Positions 22,724 through 33,600 of a DNA stretch of 64,000 nt are shown piece by piece. A program made the translations under genes and the position numbers. How positions within the stretch are numbered: the stretch's first letter is position 1; every line of letters begins with the position of its first letter. Under the pieces are notes generated by a model. That model made no database searches. It saw nothing but the letters and a program-made list of their open reading frames with translations, and had not been told where the DNA came from. Origin of the DNA: Brachypodium distachyon (lineage: Eukaryota; Streptophyta; Magnoliopsida; Poales; Poaceae); NCBI RefSeq assembly GCF_000005505.3, contig NC_016132.3, positions 17,226,501-17,290,500 of the forward strand, written 5' to 3'.

Positions 22724-25700
22724 CTCCCAAATCTCCTCCGCACAAGGAAAGAGCTCGCGCGAGCGGAAGAAGGTGGCATAGGCTGAGGAAGCCGAGAAGG
22801 AACCCGGGTTGCACCACCCCCAACGGAATGAGTCGTCACTCACGTCAAGCACCACCATCTGTACCAAACCCCACAGAGATAAGAATTCCTAAATCTCAGG
22901 CAAAGAGAGGTTTGTCGCGATACTCCGGATCCAAAAGTCATCGGCCAACGCCTCGGCCACCGAGACCCTCTTCGCTCTCGGAGATAGTTTCTTCCACAAG
23001 CAAGGCATCAGATTATCAAGGCTATCTCCAAGGAGCCACCGGTCAGTCCAGAAGCACACCTGCCGCCCGTTACCGACACAGGCCGAAATTGCAGCCCGAC
23101 ACAACTGAATAGCCATCGGCGGGATGTTGAGATTGAATTCAGCCCAAGGCCGGCCCACGTCGGTTTTCTGTAGCCAGAACTACCTCGACCGCAAAGCCAC
23201 ATTGAGCAGCTTCAGATTTGGCAAGCCCAGACCACCAACTGCACGAGGTGAACAAACATCCTTCCAAGCAACGAGACAGTGTCCACCATGAACCTCCTTA
23301 TGGCCCTTCCAAACAAAACCACAGCAAATGTTGTTTATACCGGCAATCACCTTTGTCGAGAGATCAAAAGACATCATCACATAGATCGGCATAGCGCACA
23401 AGGTGGATTTAACCAGGATGAGCCGGCTACCTGACGACAGGAAGGGAGCGGACCAAATTTGAAGCTTGTTTGCAACCTTATCCACGAGCGGCTGGAGTTG
23501 CGCCGCCAAAGGCTTTCTCAAGCCCAAAGGCAAGCCCAAATAGACGCACGGCAAGCCCGAGACCACACAGCCCATCCAACGTTGAACCACAAGTTCCTGA
23601 TCCTCGGAGCACCGGATAGTATGAGCTGACGTCTTTTGAAAATTAATCCGCAGCCCTGACGCCTCGCCGAAATCATCGAGCAATGCCACACAAACTCTAA
23701 TCTCCTCCTCCACAGGCCGGAGAAAGATTACCGCGTCGTCCGTGAAGAAGGAGGCCCGTTGAGCAAGCCCATGCGAGGCCAGCCTCCCAAGCAAACCCAC
23801 CGCCTCGGCCTTCCTAAACAAAGAGTTAAGGACATCCATAGCAAGGATGAACAACATGGGCGAGAGGGGATCGCCCTGCCTCAAACCACGCCGATGCGGA
23901 ATCTCCTTGCCCAGAATGTCGTTGATCAAGACCCGAGTGGAAGCTGTGCCAAGGAGAGCACAAACCCAACTCAACCACTTATGACCGAAGCCAAGCCACC
24001 TCAAGACATCTAGCAGGAAGGACCAATTAAGCGAATCAAAAGCCTTTGTGATGTCTAATTTCAGGAGCACGGCCGGAGAGCGAAGCGCAGGAAGGCGCCT
24101 GGCAGTACTCTGAACAAACCAAAATTGTCATGCAAGCACCGGCCCTTAACAAAAGCCCCTTGGTGTGGCCCCACAAGCCTCGACAACTCCGGACCAAGAC
24201 GGCAAGCCAACACCTTCGGCACCAACTTGCCCACGCCATGAATAACGCTAATAGGCCTAAAGTCACGCATAGCCACCGCTTCTGGCCACTTAGGGAGTAG
24301 GCAGATGTATGCTCGATTCACCGCATCGAGGCCACGAGAATCAAGGGAAGCAAAAGTCCTAAAGCAGCACATGATATCATCCTTGATCACGGACCAGCAA
24401 GAGGTGAAGAAGCGACCAGTAAACCTATCTGGGCCGGGACTCTTATCAGGCGGAAGCTCCTTTACCACCTTCCAGATCTCCGCTTCCAAAAAATCCCCCT
24501 CCAACCCGAGAGGTTGAGAGATCGGCAGATCCAAAAACTCCGGGTCAAAACCAAAGGCCCGGTCCATGGAAGAGCCCAAAAGCCGCGAGAAAAAATCATT
24601 GGCCACAGAGGACATGCCCGCGTGATCCGAGACATGGGCACCATTACTTTCCACAGAAGAAGTGAAGTTTTTGCGCCTGCGATGACTCGCACTCAAGTAG
24701 AAAAACTTAGTGTTCGTGTCTCTCTCCTTGAGCCAAAGCAAACGGGAGCGCTGCCTAGCAATCGTGCGCTCAAGCGAACACAGGCCAAGGAGTTTTTTCT
24801 TGAGGAGCAACCTGAGTTGGCGTTCCTCGGTAGAAAGAACACGGGCCTCCATAGCCACATCAAGACGGAAGATGACCTCCGTAGCAACAAGGATCTGAAG
24901 CTTAACGTTCCCAATGAATTAGTCGCTCTAGCTCCGTCCACCCGCTGAAAGGGATTAGCAATCCAGCGCTCATCGGCCAACCATGCCTCCTGCACCACTT
25001 GAATGAACCCAGGAACCTTGGGCCAGAATGATTCAAAACAAAATCTCCGCCCAACCAGCAAATCAGCCTCAAGATCAAGAATCAACAGGCAGTGATCGGA
25101 GGTTGCAGAGCTGAACGCCGAGAGGTAGGCGTTCGGCAATAAAATCTCCCAATAGGCCAAAGAAAAAACCCTGTCCAAACGCTCCAAATTGGGTAAGGAG
25201 CGCTCGTTGGTCCACGTGAAACGCCGGCCTGCCAAGTAGAGCTCCTTGAGCTCCAGATCGGCCAGCACTCTTCTAAAACGACCCATCATACCCCGATGCA
25301 GCCTAGAATTGTTCTTATCCTCCGGATTGACAATAAGATTAAAATCTCCAACCACCGCCCATGGACCAACATGCAGGTCCTGGACATCACGAAGTTCCTG
25401 CAGGAAGGCTGGCTTGTCCTCCTCGCGATGCGGCCCATACACGACCGTGAGCCACTAGGATGAAGTACCCGCCACCACTTGCGCCGTAATTGAGTGCTCG
25501 GAATAGTGAGGGTTCGACAACAACACAACGCCAGCTTCCACGCCAAAAGAATCCCCCCACGAGTGCCCGCAGCGGGCAGGAAGAAAAACGAAGAAAAATC
25601 GGACCCGAGACACTGTGCCACATACACAGGAGAGATATACTGCAATTTAGTTTCTTGAAGACATACAACCGAAACACCAGTTGATGAGACCACTTGAAAA

Positions 25701-25773
25701 ACAGATGCGCGCTTGGCCACAGAGTTCAGGCCCGCACGTTCCACACCAACACCTTAGGGTTGTGGATTGACAT
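22724..25773 (-). pseudogene. LINE ORF2: endonuclease and reverse transcriptase, frameshifted
   Basis: The start ATG is at 25773. The endonuclease part shows VSVVCLQETKL, AVVGDFNLIVNPEDKNNSRL and ATSDHCLLILD, the expected APE-like motifs. The reverse transcriptase part shows ELPPDKSPGPD, FRPISVIHGVGKLVPKVLA, HQGAFVKGR, KLDITKAFDSLNW, GLRQGDPLSPMLFILAMD and the active-site box FFTDDAVIF near 23740 (most relatives have A before DD). The tail has GGLGLPNLKLLN and a partial zinc-binding segment SFRWGWCNPGSFSASSAYAT. At least four frame changes (near 25730, 25450, 24700-24860 and 24070) break it. Confidence 0.92.
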
Positions 25774-25791
25774 GATTAAATCCACAGCGCC

Positions 25792-28159
25792 CTAGCACCA
25801 CAGGAGAGAGACCACCACATCGTTCTCCATGAGTCGGAGAACGTCAGGCTCCCAGGCAAAAAGGGACAGAATAGCCGCAATGTGTGCCTGAGACAAAGGT
25901 TTCTCAAACAACTTGATATAAGCCTCAAGCGACTCCTCCGAGATCAGCTCACCACCATAGGCAATATCCAGCCGAGAGATAAGGAGTTTTTGTTGCCTCT
26001 TGACAGAACCAGCAGCCCGTCTGCCAGCCACCCTCGTGCTACGCCGCAACGGGCGAACCGACGGCAGACTCTTCTTGCGAATCCGAGCGGGAGCAGGCGC
26101 CGAGAGAATTGCCACTGGATTGTGCCTGCAGCCAGACTGGAAGGCTTGGATACCATCTTCAATCGATGGAAATGCAGGCGGTGCCCGAACCGAGATCGGA
26201 GTGAAAGGCTCTGCCGCCGCAGAAAGAGGGGAATCGGCCATCGAGAGACTGACACAGAAAGTGTCCATCATCGGTCCCGACAACCGCGGCTCATCCACAC
26301 CCAAGGAAAGAGAGCCCAAGGAAGAAACAATAATGGAGTATTCCAAATCAGCAGCATTTACCAAGGTATCATCAAACACCCGGGAATCCACAACCGAAGA
26401 GGGAGCAAGAACACAACGTCCACGCGGCTCATAGACGATCAGCGGCGGAACAGGGGCAATCGCCGCCTCCCCCCTCATCGGATCAAAATCCACCACACCA
26501 CTCAGCGGGAGCACAGGCAAGGGCAACACACAAGCGGCGGCGGCGTCGCCAGAAGGGAAAGAGGTGTGCGACACCCAAGGAGTCACCCGGACAGGTGCCC
26601 GGGAGCGTCGGCACCACATTGCCTCCGTCGCGCCAGGGCCAGCACCATGTCCAGCCTAACGGGAAGGCTCGCCGTCCACCACCCCCTGGATACAACGGAA
26701 ACTGCGCGTGCGAGAGCGCCGATTGAGAGAATCGCCAACCTCCCCATCATCAAAATCCACCACCAGCCCATCATCATCATCAGAGGGAGAAGCGGTGACC
26801 TCGCCACGATCCTCAACTCATAAGAGATGGATCACCATGGGGTACTCAAGTACGCTGACAACCACAGGAGCAATCTGCTCTAGAGGAACCCTCAGATCAT
26901 CCTCGAACATGTCATACGGTGGCAGAGGCTCAGGAATCTCCAAAATCGACTCACGCGCGATGAGCTCGGGGTTGTTAGTCCACACAATGGCCGAGAATCT
27001 CCCCAAATCCTCCTTGAAAGCCGACTACGAACCGAACCACTCCACCCAGCAAGACGGACCAAGGATTGAACGCACCGTCTCCGCAAAACAACGCGTGGGG
27101 AGGGATTCCAACCAATTCCACATGAGCCCGGAAGCGAAAAGGCCGAAGAGTGGCCTGCAGTTACCGGTTCCACCGGTTGAACCTCAACGAAAAACCACTC
27201 CCCAGAACAGCGGAAGCCGAGAGCACCGAGTCAAAGATAGCCGCCGACGAACAGACGCACAGGAGGCGGCGGGCCAGAATCGGTGCAAGGAGAAGCCATC
27301 CATAGAAACAGAGCATTCACGAGCAATCAACGCCTCCACCGTAGAAGACACGACATGGGCAGCACCGACCACCTGAACCACGACGGCACGGGAGAGCACG
27401 GCTTCCGCCTCATCCATTGCCGGCGTGCGGGAAATGACGCACCTTTGGAGTCGGGGGCGCGCCTTCGGCCGCCCAACCACGGGATCCAAGATCCTAGGCG
27501 CCGAAGGGGGACCCACAGGAGTCGGTGCAGGGACCGCCAGAGCTGGCAGAGGAGCAGCCGGAAGTGAAGGCACAGCCGACCGCAGAACCACAGGGGCCGC
27601 CGCGACGGGGCGCACTGGGGCAGGGACCACAGGGGCTGGAGCAGCGGGGCCGGAGCCGGACGACGGGCAGGAGGGCTGATGGAGACCCAGCACTGCCGCG
27701 CCACGTGACCCTGCTCAAGGCATCGCTGGCAACAACGAACATTGCGGCAGAGCGCAGCCACATGGTCGTCCCCCAGACAGTTGAAAAACACACCCACCAT
27801 CTCCGGCGGCATCCCAGGGCGAATCATCCGGGCAGGGAGAACCGGGCTCGGGCGGCGCTCACGGGGGCGAGAGCGCTTCCGCCCCCAGGCAGCCAGCACT
27901 CCTCATCGGGGACCCGGACGCCTAGACGCTCCACCACCGGGACCTGCGCCAGAGCAGCAGCGGGCCGGACCACCACCGAGGCGAGGGTGGGACGGGAGGG
28001 GCACGCCCCCGCCCCCGCCGCGACCACCGCCCGCGAGGGCTCGTCACGGACCACATCGCGAAAGGAGCAGACAGATCGGTCCTCGTCGGAGGAGCCGCCA
28101 CTCAGATCCACACGGCTCGGCAGGCTAAGGGAGGAGCCGACCAAAGGCGACGACGCCAT
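25792..28159 (-). pseudogene. LINE ORF1 (nucleic-acid-binding, gag-like), frameshifted
   Basis: The start ATG at 28159 opens MASSPLVGSSLSLPSRVDLS. A zinc-knuckle region follows in a shifted frame (FNCLGDDHVAALCRN, then CCQRCLEQGHVARQC); the first expected Cys of the first knuckle appears changed to Phe. Later parts include IVWTNNPELIARE and a long Ser/Pro-rich C-terminal segment ending at 25792, just before the ORF2 start. At least three frame changes. ORF1 proteins bind the element's RNA. Confidence 0.8.
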
Positions 28160-28313
28160 GGAAGACGGGGGAGGGAGGAAAGGAGGCGGGCAAGGAGGGA
28201 GGGGTGGCCGTCGGGGCCGGAGTGACTGCCGACGGGAGGTGGACGGCGGCGCCGGAGTGGCGGCGGCGGGGAACCCTAGTCGCCTAACCTCATCTCGTCC
28301 ATCACATAGTACA

Positions 28314-30640
28314 ATCTGAGGGTCTTTACGTGTTAGATTTTTCTTTTGATCGAGCTTAATTGATCTCGACGTTAAAGTTCATGCATGGCGGACATCGTTA
28401 TTAGTAACTGGCAGAGGTCAATATTGCAATCATGCTATGATACGATGGGTCCAAGCTACAAATCTTTCGACAGTTCCAACACGGAGAAACACAACCAACA
28501 GTTCTAAAATAAGTCGAAGACCTAGCATCAGTGGTGTTCCCACTCGGTAGAAAAGGAAAGGCAAAGACCCTACTGTGACCGTGAGTCTGGGGCAAATTGA
28601 ATTGAAACCTTCTTTGACAAACCAGGTGGGTGTGCAACCAAATCCAGCCATTCCCACATCGCCTTGACCACGCTGAGAGCTCCCTATGGACCACTCACAC
28701 TGTCTTGTGTCCACAATCCAAACCGGGCTCGATGTGAGCACTCACCAGTCACCACTCCTCGCTTTACAGACTACAGAGGAACTGTGCAGCGTTGTTCGTT
28801 AGTTGGCCGACCACATGGCTGGCTATCACTGGCTCTTCTTCGAATTCCCTTCTTCTTTTCAGTCCCCTAATCTGCTACACTACAATATTTCTTCTGTGCT
28901 GTACTACTGCACTGCACTACACAGGAGGATTAGTTCCAATCGAGAACCAATCGACAGTGAAGTTCATCCGCGCCTTGGGAAAGGGAACAGCAGCACAACT
29001 CACACAAATAAGACAAGCAAAGTGAAAAAAAAAAGGCATCAAATCTGTGCACCGCTCACACAGGGATTTGTGTGGCAAATCCAAGATGTTGTTACCCTTC
29101 GCTGTCTTGCGTGAAGCCCATCTAGTATTAGGACGGATTCATTGACTCGTATGGTTCTTTTCCCCCACTCCGTGGACCATGCATGCGATGCAAGACGGGA
29201 CGAGGACCAGAACCAGATGCCGTTTTCGATGTGATGCCTCCTACGCAACGTACGGCGGAGAAATCCAGCACCCTGTTCGTCTTCTTGTTTACCGTCCCAC
29301 TCGCACAACAACCGGATTTGATGCTGCTCTGAGTCACGAGCCGTCAAAAACATGGAAGAGAAGAATCCGATGATGATGCAATGGGCAGCGAATTCTACTG
29401 AACGAAAAGAGCAGCAATAAGCCAATAACAGCAGCAACATGCATAATAAATAGTAAAAACTTGGAGAACATGATTATCATAATTCACCATGATATCAAAC
29501 TTAGCCGTAGTTCTGACGTTGCAAAGATGGCTTGCGCAGGTGGTCAGGGCTGGTGCGGCTGAGTTCCATGCCTAGTGGAATAGGACTCACCACCATCCAT
29601 TTGACAAAAGGAAATAAGGTCACTGAGAGAAAGAAAGCATCATCAGAACATTGGACCATGAGAGAGAGTCACAACTGGCTGCACAAGGCATCATTTCCCC
29701 GGAAGACATTCTGGCAAGGAAGCGAAACTCTACAATGTGGCGTACAGATTCGGCGACAGCAACAACCGTTTCTGCACGCATGGTTAATGAGGAACGACCT
29801 TGCAAATATGGCAGCTCCTTTCTGTTTCCAAGGGTGGATCCAAATTTTTCTAAGACCATTTCAAGATATCTAAAACTTGTGCTACCCTACTGTATTGAGT
29901 TAAATTGGTACCCAAAGACTAGGCATATGATTCAACAAGCATACATGGATAGGGCAACGTGTCTTTGCAAAATATGGCTTCCAGTGCAAGTGAAAACTCA
30001 TGCAGTTAAGAGCAAGTGAAATCACGAAAAAGAAGTTTAACAAGAAAATATACTCATCATGACCATCACAACATGTATGAAGGAGTTCAACTCTACTGTA
30101 AAAAATGCACATGCATGATAAGCTGATAGGTAAACATGAAATGACACAAGTACACAATCCATGATGGTACAGGAGCCTGATTTCACAGCATGTTCAAGGT
30201 GAGAACAGCTTTGTCTGTTGCGAAACTTCCAGATTTTCAGTTTTATCACTGCACATTTCAAGGAATAAACAAATTTTCAGCAGGAATCCATTTGTCAAAC
30301 CAAACTTCCTGTGGTCGCAACACATTCACCATGCGGGTAAAGGATTTAACCCTTCCCCACCAGAATATTACTGCTGGTTGCTGTAAACATTTACAATGAA
30401 AAACTCCTTGAATGTACCCAACAAAAATCTGACACTGGGAAATTGGGTGCGACTGCTGATAGATAAATCCCAGCACTTTTTTGTTGCATCTACCTGAAAC
30501 TGACAAACCATAGTTAGTTGGCTTGCATGATCTAGATAAAGGGTTAGTTGAGCAGCAGTAGCTTAATTTTGATACCTTGAGACTTGACACACAACGTTAT
30601 GCTATGCATAGCAAGCGTTTGAATTCTTTATCTAGAAACA
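28314..30640. other. Interval without a recognised coding gene; 3' UTR of the homeobox gene at its right end
   Basis: The right 300-800 bases are likely 3' UTR of the leftward homeobox gene. A splice-like pattern on the minus strand near 30490-30500 (TTTCAG|GTAGATGC) may mark a UTR intron. The rest (28320-29800) has short open frames with no domain. I see no RNA gene and no complete repeat. Confidence 0.35.
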
Positions 30641-33600
30641 TCAGCTGCCAGTTTTCCTCTTCTTTAGCTCCCGCATTGCTGCCTCTTTTGTTCTATCATC
30701 TACAACTGGTAGCGCCAGAACCACATTCCCTGTATAGCCATCTTTTGGCTTTCCAACACATCTTGAGGAGGTATTATTTCCATGATTCTCTATCGGATCA
30801 CCTTTCGGACTGCTACCTGGAGGACTGACATGTGTTCCCAGCCCACCACTGGTATCTTGTTTCAGTGGACTATCTTGTTTGATACCTCCGTTCAGAATTC
30901 CAGATGCCATAACATCATTTGCAGCACCATTTTTGCATACATTGAGTTTTTTCCCCAAGTCCTTGGGGTCTGTCGCTTCAATGTGAGCTGCAACTGAGCT
31001 CTGATTTTCCTTGATGCTATGGTTTTTTACACAACTATCATTTTTTTTAGCAGCTATTCTTGTTTTATACCGTCTCGTCTCAAACCATTTGCTAACCTGT
31101 TAGCAGAAGACAATGTGAGGGTTTTTCTCAATGCCCAGAAAAGTGATATGCGCAGTTGAAAATTCATGAAAATGATGTACAAACCTGCTGGAATGTCAGA
31201 CCTAGTTCATTTGCTAAACTTTCTTTAACAGCACGTTTAGGATATTGATCTGTTTTAAAATGCTCATGTAGCCTCTGCAAGAAAATGAAGTGATCGCAAC
31301 TGAATCAAACTTATGATAGCAATCTTACTGGTTAAGCTTGTTCAGCTGGTTCTGATAAAATACAAAACACTGATACATGAAGAGAGGATGCCAGCGTACC
31401 TGATAAATTATTGGCCCAAATTGTCTTCTGTGGACTGTACTACTGCTCCCATCAGAAGTAAGCAGCTCTTCTGTGTGTTGCCCATTCGTGCGATGCAAGC
31501 TTTGTCGAGCATTGTCTGGAGTGGATCCATTACTCTGGCGCACAGCCCCTGTTCTTCTGCATGTATCGCTTTGCTTCTCACTGTCCTTTTCAGGTGTGCA
31601 TTTCCCAGACCAATCTTCCCCATCACTCGAATCAGATGATGCTTCCCGGCAGGCCTCCTTTCAGTTTTAGGATGAAGAGGAAATATGTCAAGTTCATAAT
31701 AGAGTGAAACTCGTACATGTATGTGCACACAACGGCATAATTCTACTGAATAGTCAAGTTACTACAATTAACAGAAATATTCAATGTTTAGTGCCAGCTC
31801 AAATACTAGTACTCCCTCCGTCCCATAATATGAGGCACGCACACATCTCTAGATTGTCCATTTAGCTAACTAAATATAAATTAAACAATTATATAATTAT
31901 ATCGTTAGAAAGTTCTTTCGATAACAAATTTAACGGTGTACTTTTTGTTAAAAAACATACATATTTAATTAATCAAATTGAGGATCTAGGGATGCGTGCA
32001 TGCCTCATATTATGGGACGGAGGGAGTATTACACAAGAACAAAATTTCAAGACCGAGCAGACCAGCTACGTATACAGTACTAAATGTAGTAATCACTTTC
32101 CCAGATGACTGTGCAGCAAACAAACGTACCAAAAACTTTCATCAACGACAAAAGCCTAATCAGAATTCATGCTAAAATATGCACATGCTAGTTGAGGACT
32201 TACATCATACAGTTTTTTGCAGTCCAAAGATTGATCCTGCCGTCGCCCTGAAACTGGTGAAACCACATCTTGGTCCATTTGAGAATCCTTGGAAGGGAGA
32301 TTAGAAATGGCTGCATTAGTCCGAACAGTGGTTCCTTCCAAGTCATTGGTAGGGTGTCCACCTGCTTTAGCACCTGACGGAACTCCCTCCCGGCCACAGG
32401 ACTTCGCAATCTCGCCACAGAAATCATCAGAGGCAGACGAATAGTCTGACTCATTTGAACTTGACTGCTTCTTCTCGATATCTTTATCAGAATCAGGACC
32501 TGCTGGATCATAGTCATCATCCTCAGAGTCCTCCGAAGGCAATCCAAGGTCATCAACTTCCTCTTTGTTATTCAAAGGTTTTCTATTAGTTTTATTGTTG
32601 CTGACATCAGAGGTAAGCTTTCCTGGATGTTGCCCATTCACTAAACCATCTGGATCCAAGCTTTGTCGAGCACTTTGTGGAAGGAAATCATTACTCTGCT
32701 GCACAGTCCCTGTTCCTCTGGAGCTTTTCCGTAAAAATGAATCCACTTCATTCCGTTCTTCATCGCCCTTTTCGGATGTGCTCTTCCCTGACCACTCTTC
32801 ACCATCACTTGAATCAGATGGTGCTTCCCCATAAGCATCCTTTTAGTTTCAGCATGAAGAGGAAACATGTCAAGTTCATAACCCACTAAAACATGTGCAT
32901 GAATATCCACACAACAATTCTACAATGGATAGTTAAATTAATGAATTATATACAGCAACAAAACTCGAGGTAAACACTTTACATCAGTTCAAAAGCTATT
33001 CTGTGTTCCTCACAGCCTTAAGGCAATAATTTTTTTTAACAAAGAGCGGACTAACTATGTATCAATTGCTAAATTATCAGTGAATGCATGCCTGTCTTAT
33101 TATGGGCCACATTACAATCATGTCGATCATCCCTATCATTTTTATGAACTGCTGGATTTACCTACATTTTCTGCATAAAGTAAGCACGTGGTATGATAAA
33201 CAAGTACTCCCTCCATCCCAGTTTAGATGTCGGTTTAGATTTTGCTTTTTTCCCCTAAATTAACTGTCATATTAGGATGCCCAAATAAACTCATCAGCTT
33301 TCCCCCTTGGCATTAACTACTCGTGCATTGGTAAAGTGCATGCGGAGCAATCCAGTGCTCGGATTGGCTAGGAGACTGCATGCATGCGTGATTAGTGCCA
33401 GCGAAAATTAAGTGGAGCAGCAGGGCATGCGCTGAAAATGCTCTGGGCAGAGTGCATGCGCCGGCAATTGACGGTGGAGAAAAATAGAAAATAACTCCAG
33501 CTGCATGCAGCTCATTAGGAGACGTTCTTAACTGCAGCCTTGGTATTTGGGATTTTCCTAAAACGACATCTAAATTGGTATGGAGGGGAGTATACCAAAA

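Larger units (their letters stand above)
22724..28313 (-). mobile_element. L1-type LINE, 5' end kept, 3' end missing
   Basis: Read leftward: a GC-rich 5' leader (about 28313-28160), ORF1 with a CCHC-type knuckle, and ORF2 with an APE-type endonuclease, a reverse transcriptase and the start of the zinc-binding/RNase H tail. The sequence stops at the plastid DNA inside the tail (…AEEIWE), so the rest of the RNase H part, the 3' UTR and the poly(A) tail are absent. Several frameshifts make it inactive. Confidence 0.92.
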
